Translations under genes and position numbers: made by a program
Source: an uncultured Ruminococcus sp.
GTDB taxonomy: Bacteria; Bacillota; Clostridia; Oscillospirales; CAG-272
Direction of reading: 5' to 3'
Assembly: GCA_902785485.1 (NCBI GenBank)
Contig: CACZZA010000005.1
Span: 886-39,705, forward strand
DNA: 38,820 bases
Shown: positions 15,336 through 24,063 of the stretch, in pieces
How positions within the stretch are numbered: the first letter of the stretch is position 1
Layout of the letters: every line of letters begins with the position of its first letter
The notes under the pieces: model-generated
Seen by the model: only the letters and a program-made list of their open reading frames with translations
Database searches by the model: none
What the model was told of the DNA's origin: nothing

Positions 15336-16784
15336 TTATTTTGCAAGCGGAAGTTCGAAATAGAAAACGCTTCCGTTTTCGTCCGAATCCACTCCGTATT
15401 TTCCTCCGTGCGCGTCGATGATCCCGCGGACGATCGAGAGACCGAGTCCGGAGCCTTCGATTGCGCGGACGTGGTACTTGTCGACCTTGTAATATCTGTC
15501 CCAGATATAAGGCAAGTCCTCGGGCGCTATCCCGCGTCCGGTGTCGGCGACTTCTATGCGGACGCCGAAATCGGTATATTTTTGCCTGACTTCAACGCGT
15601 TTGTCTTCTCCCGTGTGGGTGACGGCGTTGCTTATGAAGTTATACACCACCTGTGAAATGCGCTTTCTGTCCGCGCAGACGGGAGCCTCGCCCTCGAACG
15701 TGAAGCCGACGGAATAACCGTCGTTTTTCAGCATCGCGGCAAATCTTTCGACAGACGCGCGAACGTCGGAGGTGAGGTCAAAGCGCTCGGAGGTGAATTC
15801 CGCGTTGCCGGAGCGGAGCTTCGAGATCTCCACCATATCTTCAACGAGCGACGAGAGCCTTTTCGATTCGTCTATCATGATCTGAAGATTTTCGGGAGTG
15901 ATCTCATCGGGAACGTCGCGCATCAGCTCCGCGTAGCCGGAGATCATTGTCAGAGGAGTGCGCAGGTCGTGCGTTACGTTTGCGATGAGTTCTTCTTTGA
16001 GTCTTTCGTTCTTTCCCAGCTCGGATGAAGCCTCCGTCAACGTGTCGGTCAGCCCGTCGATCTCGCGGCTGCCGCGCGTTACTTTGTTTCCGTCGAACTC
16101 GCCCGACGGGAGCTTGGCGGCCTCTTTTGAAAGTTCGGAGATCGGTCTTGAAATGCTTTTTGCCATCAATGCTCCGAACAAAAGCGCAAAGATCAGCCAC
16201 GACGCGCTCACAAATACGAGGCAGAGACGTATGGCGCGCATGACCGACGACACGGGAGTCAGGATAGAATTGACGAATACGACGTACGTCTCGTCGTCCG
16301 TTCTGACGATCTTGGTTTGTATCAGCTGTTCTTCGACGTCTCTTTCCCCTTCTTCGCTCGCGCGGAACGACGAGGTGGCCGCGTCAAAGTAGTAATATCC
16401 GGTCATATTTCCGCCGTTCGCTTCGGCTTCAAGATACAGTTTTGCGTGATAGCGGTAGTTTATCCGGTGTATCACGCACAGGTCGAGTCCGTCGCCCGAG
16501 GCGGCGGTCCTTCCTTTCGAGTCGAGTACGAGGATGCAGACGCCGTATTTTTCGCTGAGGGATGCGCATTCGTCTTCAAGTCCGGCGAGGTCCCCGGAGA
16601 CTTTCTTTTCGACGCTCTCGACGGTGCGCGATACGTCGCTGAGTTTGACGCGTTTGTACACTTCCGGCAGAAGGACCGCCATAAGCAGCCACATTACGGC
16701 AAGCACCGCCGCGGAAAGGAGAAGCAGTCGGAAAAATATTTTTTTCCTCAGGGTCGGACGTTTTTTGTTTCGTTCAGAAGTCAA
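15336..16784 (-). CDS. Sensor histidine kinase
   Basis: A 482-residue membrane kinase: membrane segment 17-40, extracytoplasmic sensor domain of about 145 residues, second segment around 186-207, HAMP linker, and HisKA phospho-acceptor H272 in NVTHDLRTPLT. The catalytic domain shows the N box (YNFISNAVTHT), G1 (DTGRGI) and G2 (GSGLGLSIV). The start is TTG 16784, eight bases after GGGTGGG, and overlaps the stop of the response-regulator gene by 11 bases, so the two are co-translated. The adjoining htrA suggests envelope or secretion stress as the stimulus (CssS-like), but the sensor domain itself shows no motif that I recognise. Confidence 0.93.
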   Translation of the reverse strand: MTSERNKKRPTLRKKIFFRLLLLSAAVLAVMWLLMAVLLPEVYKRVKLSDVSRTVESVEKKVSGDLAGLEDECASLSEKYGVCILVLDSKGRTAASGDGLDLCVIHRINYRYHAKLYLEAEANGGNMTGYYYFDAATSSFRASEEGERDVEEQLIQTKIVRTDDETYVVFVNSILTPVSSVMRAIRLCLVFVSASWLIFALLFGALMAKSISRPISELSKEAAKLPSGEFDGNKVTRGSREIDGLTDTLTEASSELGKNERLKEELIANVTHDLRTPLTMISGYAELMRDVPDEITPENLQIMIDESKRLSSLVEDMVEISKLRSGNAEFTSERFDLTSDVRASVERFAAMLKNDGYSVGFTFEGEAPVCADRKRISQVVYNFISNAVTHTGEDKRVEVRQKYTDFGVRIEVADTGRGIAPEDLPYIWDRYYKVDKYHVRAIEGSGLGLSIVRGIIDAHGGKYGVDSDENGSVFYFELPLAK

Positions 16785-17442
16785 AACGGTAACCCACCCC
16801 TCTCAAAGTGACGATGAATTTCCCGTATTCTCCGAGGCTTTTTCTCAGCAGCTTTATATGCGTGTCAAGCGTCCGGTCGTCGCCGTAATAGTCGTATCCC
16901 CAGACTCCGGTGATGAGTTTTTCTCTCGAAAGCGCGACGTTGCGGTTCTGCGCAAGATAAAAGAGCAGGTCGTATTCTTTGGGAGACAGGTTCAGCTCCC
17001 GTCCGTCGGAGATGACCTTGCGCGCGGTGAGATCTATTTCGAGACCCTCGCGGCGCAGGACTTCGCTTTCGTTCTTTTTCGGAGATACGCGCGACATTAC
17101 GGCGTTTATGCGGAGCATGAGTTCCTTGGGCGAGAAGGGTTTTACGACGTAATCGTCGACGCCGAACACGAACGAGTTGATCTTGTCGTATTCTTCGCTT
17201 CGGGCGGAGAGCATGATTATCGGAACGTTGCTGAAGGAACGTATCTCTCTCACGGCGGAAAACCCGTCGAGATACGGCATCATTATATCCATCACGACGA
17301 TGTCGACGGGATATTTGCGGCACGCGTCGACCCCCTCGATGCCGTTCGACGCCTCGTAGACGACGTGACCCTCGAAGTTCGCGTACTTCTTTATTATGTC
17401 CCTGATATTGCTCTCGTCATCGACGACAAGTATCTTGTACAT
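16774..17442 (-). CDS. OmpR/PhoB-family response regulator
   Basis: A 222-residue transcription factor with a receiver domain (acidic pair DD at 8-9, phospho-acceptor D52 in VVMDIMMP, the switch residue in MLSARS, K in VVKPFSP). It continues into a C-terminal winged helix (LSPKEYDLLFYLAQN through TLRGVGYRFDF). GGAGG precedes the ATG. Family members bind direct repeats with an 11-base period. Such a repeat (TGTGA twice) is found at the -35 position of the htrA promoter, 1.7 kb upstream on the same strand, making htrA a plausible target. It has its own promoter at 17503-17531. Confidence 0.94.
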   Translation of the reverse strand: MYKILVVDDESNIRDIIKKYANFEGHVVYEASNGIEGVDACRKYPVDIVVMDIMMPYLDGFSAVREIRSFSNVPIIMLSARSEEYDKINSFVFGVDDYVVKPFSPKELMLRINAVMSRVSPKKNESEVLRREGLEIDLTARKVISDGRELNLSPKEYDLLFYLAQNRNVALSREKLITGVWGYDYYGDDRTLDTHIKLLRKSLGEYGKFIVTLRGVGYRFDF

Positions 17443-17472
17443 CGTTTCCTCCGTTTTCTGCTGATAATATGC

Positions 17473-17502
17473 GTCGGCAGAACGCGCGTACGCCCTGCCG
17501 AC
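17473..17502 (-). promoter_or_regulatory. Inverted repeat at the start of the two-component operon
   Basis: Arms GTCGGCAG and CTGCCGAC separated by 14 bases, directly downstream of the -10 box at 17503-17508. No T-run follows in the direction of transcription. It could be an operator, a 5'-end stabilising hairpin, or a weak terminator for htrA. Confidence 0.5.
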
Positions 17503-17531
17503 AGTATAACCTATTTTGTTTGTTTTTTCAA
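17503..17531 (-). promoter_or_regulatory. Sigma-A promoter of response regulator-kinase-mrp operon
   Basis: Minus strand: -35 TTGAAA (17531-17526), 17 bases, -10 TATACT (17508-17503). It lies between the htrA stop and the regulator's ATG, so the two-component genes can be expressed apart from htrA. Confidence 0.7.
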
Positions 17532-17541
17532 GTCCCTGTTT

Positions 17542-19110
17542 TCAGTTTGACTCGATGAGCGTCACCGGGACGTCGACGATCTTGTTGTTGCGTTTGACCG
17601 TAACGGTGATCTTATCGCCGACCTTGAAGCCTGAGAGGATCGACCTTACGTCGGAAAGAGTCGATACGGAGTTGCCTTCGACCGCGATGATACGGTCTCC
17701 GCGCTCGAATTCACCGTTGGTGAACGTGTCGATATAAATGCCGTATTCGCTTACGTTGTAGCGGTATCTGTCGTATTCGGTGGTGATCTCTTTGACGGAT
17801 ATGCCGATGGACGGACGTCCGGTCACTTTACCGTTTTTGATGAGCTCTTCGATGATGGGCTTCGCGGTGTCGATCGGGATGGCAAATCCGAGTCCCTCGG
17901 CCCCGCTGCCTATGGATTTGGAATTGACTATTCCTATGAGCTCGCCCTTGGAGTTGAACAGACCGCCGCCGGAGTTGCCGGGTGATACCGCCGCGTTGGT
18001 CTGAAGAAGAGTCATTTTTTCTCCTTCGACGGTGACCTGGCGTTCGAGCGCCGATATGATGCCGTCGGTGACGGTCCCGCCGAGTTCTCCGAGCGGGTTG
18101 CCTATCGCGATCGCGGTCTCTCCGACTACGAGAGAGGAGGACGTTCCGAGTACCGCGGGAGTGAGTCCGGACGCTTCGATCTTGATGACCGCGACGTCGT
18201 TCGTGGGATCCGTGCCGCGGAGCGTCGCCGTGTACTTTTCACCGTTTGAAAGGGTGACGTTGATGTTCGTCGCTCCGGCTATAACGTGGTTGTTGGTGAC
18301 TATATATCCGTCGGAGGTGATGACGACTCCGCTGCCCGCGCCCTGAGTGACGTACTGTCCGTACCACGGACTTGAGACGGTCGCTTCTGTCCTGATCTCA
18401 ACGACGGACGGCGCCGCGATCTCGGCTACCGCCGCGACACTGCCTTTTTCTTTTGCGTCTTTGGATACGTCGCGGTCTACGCTTTCGTAAACGACCGCGG
18501 TGTCGGAGATCTTTGCCGTATCGGAAGTGTTACCGCTGATCTTTCCGAATATATAGTTGCCGGCGATCCCTCCAATCAGACCGAACACAAGCGCGGCTAT
18601 GATGCAGAGAGCGATGATACCGCCCGAACGTTTGCCTTCCTTCTTTTTGACCGGAGCCTCTTCTTCTTTTTTGAAGATCGGTTCGGGACCGGCGGTCGGG
18701 CGCATCGGATTTTGCGGAGAGACGTAGTAATACTGTCCCGGTTGTGTGTAGGGCGGAGTGTTCTGCTGAGCGTAAGGCGAAAAGCCTCTGTACGCGCCCT
18801 GCTGTGTTCTCGGGTCATAATAAGTCCGGCGGCTTTCTGCGCCGAATACTTCGGAGTAGTTTCCCGTTCTCGCGTTTCTTTCCTGTTCGAGCCTTATGCG
18901 TTCCTGTTCAGCCTGCGCTTCGGCTCTCGCTCTTGCGGCTTCGGCTCTCGCTCTTGCGGCTTCGGCCTCGCTTTCGAGTTTTTCGCGCTCCGCTTCGAGC
19001 GTGTCGAGATCCTTGACGGATTCGTTTTCTGACTTGTTGTTAAAGGTCTCTTCGGCTTTTCCGGCGTCTGATCCGGCGTTCTGTCCGAATTCATATCTTT
19101 CGTCTGACAT
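17542..19110 (-). CDS. htrA: HtrA-type membrane-anchored serine protease
   Basis: S1C-family protease/chaperone that removes misfolded exported proteins. Of its 522 residues the first ~160 are cytoplasmic and low-complexity: a charged Ala/Arg/Glu coiled-coil segment (about 36-80), then a Gln/Pro/Tyr-rich stretch. One membrane segment follows (164-188), then the external protease domain with triad H275 (VTNNHVIAG), D305 (TNDVAVIK) and S380 (SPGNSGGG), and a PDZ domain near 430-515. ATG 19110 has AGGAGG upstream. The long coiled-coil N-terminus includes ARARAEA twice, encoded by a 21-base tandem repeat. Neighbouring regulator and kinase genes suggest CssRS-like control. Confidence 0.94.
   Translation of the reverse strand: MSDERYEFGQNAGSDAGKAEETFNNKSENESVKDLDTLEAEREKLESEAEAARARAEAARARAEAQAEQERIRLEQERNARTGNYSEVFGAESRRTYYDPRTQQGAYRGFSPYAQQNTPPYTQPGQYYYVSPQNPMRPTAGPEPIFKKEEEAPVKKKEGKRSGGIIALCIIAALVFGLIGGIAGNYIFGKISGNTSDTAKISDTAVVYESVDRDVSKDAKEKGSVAAVAEIAAPSVVEIRTEATVSSPWYGQYVTQGAGSGVVITSDGYIVTNNHVIAGATNINVTLSNGEKYTATLRGTDPTNDVAVIKIEASGLTPAVLGTSSSLVVGETAIAIGNPLGELGGTVTDGIISALERQVTVEGEKMTLLQTNAAVSPGNSGGGLFNSKGELIGIVNSKSIGSGAEGLGFAIPIDTAKPIIEELIKNGKVTGRPSIGISVKEITTEYDRYRYNVSEYGIYIDTFTNGEFERGDRIIAVEGNSVSTLSDVRSILSGFKVGDKITVTVKRNNKIVDVPVTLIESN
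18917..18958 (-). repeat. 21-base tandem repeat, two copies, in htrA
   Basis: Two perfect adjacent copies (18917-18937, 18938-18958) with a partial third, in frame. They encode the Ala/Arg/Glu heptads of the cytoplasmic coiled-coil segment of HtrA; seven residues per unit equals one coiled-coil heptad. Confidence 0.95.
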
Positions 19111-19147
19111 TTGTTTTGCCTCCTGTCTGTTTTTTCTTTTCACCCGT

Positions 19148-19178
19148 ATTATACCCCCCTTATGTGATGACTGTGTGA
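19148..19178 (-). promoter_or_regulatory. htrA promoter with 11-base-spaced direct repeats
   Basis: A perfect -10 (TATAAT, 19153-19148 on the minus strand) lacks a consensus -35. Instead TCACA (minus strand) occurs twice exactly 11 bases apart, at 19178-19174 and 19167-19163, covering the -35 region. This is the arrangement used by OmpR/PhoB-type activators. Confidence 0.55.
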
Positions 19179-19261
19179 AGAAAATCGGAAAAATACGGGA
19201 AAAACGCGATTTTTCTTTTTCACGGAAAAGGTAAAATTTACAACTTATTCGCAATATGCTA

Positions 19262-19296
19262 TTGTAAAATTTGAAAAAATCAGTACAATATATAAT
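19262..19296 (+). promoter_or_regulatory. Probable promoter of the Gld-like ABC operon
   Basis: AT-rich region with -35-like TTGTAA (19262-19267), 16 bases and TACAAT (19284-19289); an overlapping TATAAT (19291-19296) lacks a well-spaced -35. The TTG start lies at 19330, after GGAGG. Confidence 0.5.
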
Positions 19297-19329
19297 GTTA
19301 TATTATTTTTCATACGGAGGTAATACGTT

Positions 19330-20463
19330 TTGATCGAAGTACGGAACCTTGTCAAAAAATACGGCGGCTTCACCGCCGTAAAAGGGATCTCCTTCAAGGC
19401 GGACGGCGGAAAGATATACGGATTTCTCGGTCCCAACGGAGCCGGAAAGAGTACCACGATGAATATCATCGCGGGGTGTCTTGCCGCTACCGAGGGAGAA
19501 GTGCTCATCGATGGACACGACGTCTATAAAGAACCGAAAGAGGCGAAAAAGCACCTCGGGTATCTTCCCGAGCTTCCGCCGGTTTATACGGACATGACAC
19601 CGAACGAGTATCTCACGTTCGTCGGGAGAGCAAAGGGATTGAAAGGGGACAAGCTCAAAAAAGAGATCGCCCGCGTATCCGAAAAGACCGGGATCAGCGA
19701 CGTCTCTCACAAGCTGATAAAGTTCCTGTCGAAAGGATACCGCCAGCGCGTCGGACTCGCTCAGGCGATCCTCGGCTCGCCCGACGTCATCATCCTCGAC
19801 GAGCCGACGGTGGGACTCGATCCCAAGCAGATAATAGAAATGCGTACGCTGATACGCGAGCTGGGGCAGGAGCATACGGTGTTCCTTTCGTCCCACATCC
19901 TCTCCGAGATCAGCGAGACCTGCGATTACGTCATGATAATCTCGCACGGAAGTCTCGTCGCCTCCGACACGATCGACAATCTCAGCAGACTGATGAGCGG
20001 AAACGTGACCAAGCTCACCGCCGTCGGAAACGAAAAAGAGATAACGAAGGCGCTCGAAGGTATTCAAGGCATTACACAGATTGAAGTCGAGTCGCGCGGG
20101 CGGGATTCAGAGATCACTTTCCGCATCACGTCGGAATCCGAGATCAAGGAAAAGGTGTTCTACGCGCTTGCCGATATACGCACTCCGATCACGAACATCA
20201 CCGAGGACGTGATGTCTCTTGAGGATATATTCCTCAAACTCACCGACGATTCGGCGTTCGACTCGAGCGTGTACGAAGAAGAAAAGGACGACGAAGAGGA
20301 CGGAGGCGAATACACTCCGCTGTTTACGTCGGACAGGGATAATAAAGATAATTCGGACAGGGATAATAAAGATAATAAAGAAGACGAAACCGATGAAGGC
20401 GGTCAGGACGGGGAAAAGACCGAAGACGTATCGGACGAAGGAAAGGACGGTGAAGTCAAGTGA
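19330..20463 (+). CDS. ABC transporter ATPase, Gld-like, with acidic tail
   Basis: 377-residue ATPase of the GldA/CcmA-like class. It has Walker A GPNGAGKST, Q-loop region LGYLPELPPVY, signature LSKGYRQRVGLAQA (an LSGGQ variant), Walker B VIILDEPTVGLD, and H-loop LSSHIL. It starts at TTG 19330, eight bases after GGAGG. After a conserved C-terminal domain, the last ~70 residues are almost entirely Asp, Glu, Lys and Gly. They contain an exact duplicated octapeptide (SDRDNKDN) encoded by a 24-base tandem repeat at 20329-20376; the tail is unusual for the family. The stop overlaps the permease start (GTGA). In Bacteroidetes the homologous set supports gliding; in Firmicutes the role is unknown. 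Confidence 0.9.
   Translation: MIEVRNLVKKYGGFTAVKGISFKADGGKIYGFLGPNGAGKSTTMNIIAGCLAATEGEVLIDGHDVYKEPKEAKKHLGYLPELPPVYTDMTPNEYLTFVGRAKGLKGDKLKKEIARVSEKTGISDVSHKLIKFLSKGYRQRVGLAQAILGSPDVIILDEPTVGLDPKQIIEMRTLIRELGQEHTVFLSSHILSEISETCDYVMIISHGSLVASDTIDNLSRLMSGNVTKLTAVGNEKEITKALEGIQGITQIEVESRGRDSEITFRITSESEIKEKVFYALADIRTPITNITEDVMSLEDIFLKLTDDSAFDSSVYEEEKDDEEDGGEYTPLFTSDRDNKDNSDRDNKDNKEDETDEGGQDGEKTEDVSDEGKDGEVK
20329..20376 (+). repeat. 24-base tandem repeat, two copies, in ABC ATPase gene
   Basis: Two perfect adjacent 24-base units (20329-20352 and 20353-20376), in frame, in the acidic C-terminal tail region. Confidence 0.95.
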
Positions 20464-21326
20464 GCGCGCTTTACAGAAAAGAACTCCGTTCTTACTTCAC
20501 GGGTCCGATGGGATATTTGTTTATCATATTCCTTGCGCTGTTCACGGGGATATTCGCCTCGATGAACAACTTCGGCGGCTACTATACGTCGGATATAGGC
20601 GTCACGATGAACAGTATGTCTTTCGTTTTTCTGCTCGTCACACCGATACTGACGATGCGTGTGTTTGCGGAGGAACGCGCTAAAAAGACCGATCAGCTCC
20701 TCTACTCGCTTCCGATCTCAGTCGGCGGCATCGTCGGAGCGAAGTATCTCGCGGTGCTGACGGTATTCGCTGTCCCGACGCTTCTGCTCTGCGTTTACCC
20801 CGTTGTGTTCAGCTTTTTCGGCGACGTCAATTTCGTCCGCAGCTACGTTTCGATAGCGGGATTTTTCTTCATGGGATGCGCCCTGCTCGCCATAGGAGTT
20901 TTCATCTCGTCGCTGACCGAAAATCAGGTCGTATCGGCGATAGTCACGTTTGCCGTGATGCTTTTGATATTCTTCTCCGAAAGGATCGCGAACGCGCTTC
21001 CTCAGACGGCGACGTGGTCGTATTTCGCGTTCACCGCTTGCGTGATACTGATAGGACTGCTCGTGTTCTTCCTAATCAGGAACTACCTTGTGGCGCTCGC
21101 TTCCGCCGCGCTGCTCGAGGCGGCGCTGTCCGTTGTGTTTATGGTAAAAAAGAGCCTGTTCATCGGTCTTTTCACAAAATTCATACAGACGATGTCGGTG
21201 TTCTCGCGTTATTCGGATTCAATAAACGGAGTTATCAATATTTCCGATTTCGTTTATTACGTATCAATAACTCTTCTGTTCGTGTTCTTTACCGTCCAAT
21301 CGGTAGAGAAACGGCGCTGGAGCTGA
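20460..21326 (+). CDS. ABC-2-type permease, GldF-like
   Basis: 288-residue membrane protein with about six hydrophobic segments. It begins with LYRKELRSYFTGPMGYLFI, the amphipathic N-terminus characteristic of the GldF/ABC-2 permeases, followed by the conserved FLLVTPILTMRVFAEERAKKTDQLLYSLPIS stretch. It is the membrane partner of the preceding ATPase, with which it shares a 4-base overlap at its GTG start. The next gene starts 19 bases later. Substrate unknown. Confidence 0.88.
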   Translation: MSALYRKELRSYFTGPMGYLFIIFLALFTGIFASMNNFGGYYTSDIGVTMNSMSFVFLLVTPILTMRVFAEERAKKTDQLLYSLPISVGGIVGAKYLAVLTVFAVPTLLLCVYPVVFSFFGDVNFVRSYVSIAGFFFMGCALLAIGVFISSLTENQVVSAIVTFAVMLLIFFSERIANALPQTATWSYFAFTACVILIGLLVFFLIRNYLVALASAALLEAALSVVFMVKKSLFIGLFTKFIQTMSVFSRYSDSINGVINISDFVYYVSITLLFVFFTVQSVEKRRWS

Positions 21327-21345
21327 TAGGGGAGGAAGTGAGACA

Positions 21346-22932
21346 ATGACTAACAAGATCAATAAAAAATATCTTCGCGCCGGCGGATATACCGTGATAG
21401 TTTCCGTCGCCGCGCTCGCGATATTCCTTCTCGTCAACATACTCGTTTCCAACCTGCCCTCCGATCTTATCAAAAGGGATCTCACCAATTCGGGACTTAC
21501 CGAGCTTTCAGACGATTCGATAGAGCGCATCAAGGCGGTCGACTCGGACGTCACCTTGTATATCGTTGCGGAGTCCGGCAACGAAGACCCCTATCTCAAA
21601 ACGATGGTCGAGAGGGTGGCGGAGCTTAACTCCCATATCAAAGTCGGGACCAAAGACCCCGCGGTCGAACCGGGATTTCAGAACGAACACAAGGTCTATT
21701 TCCAGAATTCCCTCGTCGCCGTCGGTGAAAAAAGGGATAAGACCGTATCGTATATCTCTCTGTTCTTCCCCGGAGTAGACGAGGAAGCGGTACTGAACTA
21801 TATGTACACTCAGGGCTCGTTCCCGTCCGAACAGCTTTCGCAGTATCTTGCGTTCGACGGCGAGAACTGCATCCTGTCTGCGCTCAATTACGTCACGACG
21901 GACAATCTTCCCGTCGCGTACTACCTCAGCGGTCATAACGAGGTCCCGATCCCGTCGGCTCTGACAAAGACCGTCACCGAGGCGAACATCGAGCTTCGCG
22001 AGCTTTCGCTCATCAAAGAGCAGGGAGTACCCGAGGATTGCGACTGCCTTATCATCAACGTTCCGGAGATCGACCTTTCCGACGACGAACTCAAATGGAT
22101 CACCGAGTACACCGAAAAGGGCGGAGACGTCCTTCTCGTGACCGAGCCGGAGGCGGACACCACGTCGACCTACGTTCCCGCGGAGACCGGAAACTCCGAG
22201 AGCGCGGACAACAACGAAGAAAATGAAACCACGCCGGAAGAGACCGCCGAAGAGCCGGGAAACAACGAAACGATAAAGGGAGAACAGCTGATAAGCAAGC
22301 CCAATCTGTACAAGCTCACGGCGCTTTACGGAGTCGATACCGAATTCGGCGTCGTGATCGAGGAAAACGAAAAATACACTTACACTCAGCCGTATTTCCT
22401 TATCCCCGAACTCGGTACTCACGAGATAACTTCTCCGCTCTCGGGACAGAGCAGACTTCCGCTTCTTCCCGTTTCTCACGCGATAGTTACGCTCGAGGGA
22501 CGCGAGAGCGAGGTAACTCCGCTCCTCACGACCAGCGACAGCGCGTTTATAGCGACCGAGATCAAAAATACGCTTGAAAAACAGGACGGAGACAAGACCG
22601 GCAAGTTCACGCTGGCGGTCGCATCCGAGCATGAGACCGAAGACGGAAAGAAGACCCGTCTCGTATGGTTCGGCAGTTACGCGCTCCTTGACGAATCGGT
22701 CAACCGTTATTCACTCGATTCCAACTTTACCCTGTACGTCAACTCTCTCGCTTATATGACGGAGAAGACCGAGGCGATAACGCTCCACGAATCAAAACTG
22801 TTCGAGAGCGATTATATGCAGATGTCGGACTCGACCGCGGGGATACTCAAGGGAGTATTCATCGGCGTCATTCCCGCCGCCGTTCTTATCATAGGAGTTG
22901 TGATCTACGTTAAACGGAGGAAAGCCAAATGA
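21346..22932 (+). CDS. GldG-like ABC auxiliary protein
   Basis: A 528-residue protein with an N-terminal membrane segment (about 15-36), a large extracytoplasmic region and a C-terminal membrane segment (about 500-522) followed by a basic tail. The pattern LTNSGLTELSDDSIERIKAVDSDVTLYIVA near the N-terminus and the SGHNEVPIP region are typical of the uncharacterised ABC-associated GldG family. Around residues 280-310 lies an inserted Glu/Asn/Thr-rich, disordered stretch. GGAGG precedes the ATG. It overlaps the following DUF4340 gene by four bases. It probably forms the extracytoplasmic part of the transporter complex. Confidence 0.86.
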   Translation: MTNKINKKYLRAGGYTVIVSVAALAIFLLVNILVSNLPSDLIKRDLTNSGLTELSDDSIERIKAVDSDVTLYIVAESGNEDPYLKTMVERVAELNSHIKVGTKDPAVEPGFQNEHKVYFQNSLVAVGEKRDKTVSYISLFFPGVDEEAVLNYMYTQGSFPSEQLSQYLAFDGENCILSALNYVTTDNLPVAYYLSGHNEVPIPSALTKTVTEANIELRELSLIKEQGVPEDCDCLIINVPEIDLSDDELKWITEYTEKGGDVLLVTEPEADTTSTYVPAETGNSESADNNEENETTPEETAEEPGNNETIKGEQLISKPNLYKLTALYGVDTEFGVVIEENEKYTYTQPYFLIPELGTHEITSPLSGQSRLPLLPVSHAIVTLEGRESEVTPLLTTSDSAFIATEIKNTLEKQDGDKTGKFTLAVASEHETEDGKKTRLVWFGSYALLDESVNRYSLDSNFTLYVNSLAYMTEKTEAITLHESKLFESDYMQMSDSTAGILKGVFIGVIPAAVLIIGVVIYVKRRKAK

Positions 22933-24035
22933 ACAAAGGCGTTAAACTGCTTATAGTTCTGGCGCTCGTAGCCGTCCTTGCCGCGGCGGCGGTCATAGTC
23001 CCGGGCCTGTTCAACAAAGACGAGACGGATGACTCCGTGTCCGATACGTCATCCGAAAATATGACTCTGTTCGAGGAGAAGGACGTAGACACTTTCTCGT
23101 ACGAATACCGCAACGAACAGATAGTCGTTAAAAGACTCGAAACGGGAAAATGGACCGTCGCGGAGGATGAGGATTTTCCGCTGATCCAGTCGTATCCGTC
23201 GGATATGATCGACGCTTTGCGCGTGCTTAAAGTCAAACGCACGCTCGACGGAGAGAAGCTCTCTCTCTCCGATTACGGTCTCGACGATCCTCTTTACTAT
23301 TATAAAGTGACTCTGAAGGACGGAAAAACGATAGACTACCGTCTCGGAAACTACAATTCGATGCTCGACGGGATCTACCTCAAATTTGCGGACAAAAACG
23401 ACGTTTATATCGTTGAAGACGGTATAACCGACGTATTTCTCAGCGGGACGCTCGATATGATAATGCGCGAGAGCCTGCCCGAGATCAGCCGCGCGAACGT
23501 GACGAAGGCAGAACTGACTTCGGCGGGTGCGTCTCAGACCATTGACGTCGAGAAAGAGTCTTTTGAGGGCGAGGGCGAGGAGACGGACGCGAACGGAGAA
23601 AAAGAGAAAGTCACCTACACCCGCTTCACTTACACCGTGACCGACGCGGACGGAAAAACAATGCCCGGTTACGCTGCAAACGTCGAAAAACTTCTTGACG
23701 CTCTTTTGGCGGTCAAGACCGGCTCGTGCGTCGCGTTCAAACCGACTTCGGAAGAGCTTGTGTCGTTCGGACTCGATCCCGAACACTCGCTCGGAATAAA
23801 GTTATACTATACCGAAAAGGTTCAGGACAACAATTCGGATAACGTCGTCGACGTGACCGTCGACAAGGACTCGGCGTTTACTCTCGGCTCTGCGAACGGA
23901 GAGTTTTACGTCACGGTCGGAGGGGACCGGGTCTACAAAGTCGACAAGGAGAACGGCGCCGCCGTTTTCGAAGCGCTCGTGCTCGGACTCATCGCTCCGG
24001 AAGCAGAAGATACACAGACTGCCGCAGAGGAATAA
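22929..24035 (+). CDS. DUF4340 domain protein
   Basis: A 368-residue membrane-anchored protein: one N-terminal hydrophobic segment (about 6-27), then an extracytoplasmic repeat-like domain. DYGLDDPLYYYKVTLKDGKTIDYRLGN resembles the DUF4340 core. DUF4340 proteins are regularly encoded after GldG-like genes in many phyla, and their biochemical function is unknown. CGGAGG precedes the ATG, which overlaps the GldG-like stop by four bases. It is the fourth and last gene of the tightly coupled set. Confidence 0.82.
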   Translation: MNKGVKLLIVLALVAVLAAAAVIVPGLFNKDETDDSVSDTSSENMTLFEEKDVDTFSYEYRNEQIVVKRLETGKWTVAEDEDFPLIQSYPSDMIDALRVLKVKRTLDGEKLSLSDYGLDDPLYYYKVTLKDGKTIDYRLGNYNSMLDGIYLKFADKNDVYIVEDGITDVFLSGTLDMIMRESLPEISRANVTKAELTSAGASQTIDVEKESFEGEGEETDANGEKEKVTYTRFTYTVTDADGKTMPGYAANVEKLLDALLAVKTGSCVAFKPTSEELVSFGLDPEHSLGIKLYYTEKVQDNNSDNVVDVTVDKDSAFTLGSANGEFYVTVGGDRVYKVDKENGAAVFEALVLGLIAPEAEDTQTAAEE

Positions 24036-24063
24036 AAGCTCGCGGCGAGAAAGGATTCAGAAT

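Noticed and set aside
21508..22632. 374-codon minus-strand frame within the GldG-like gene
   Set aside because: Antisense shadow; the sense frame is translationally coupled to its neighbours and has family motifs.
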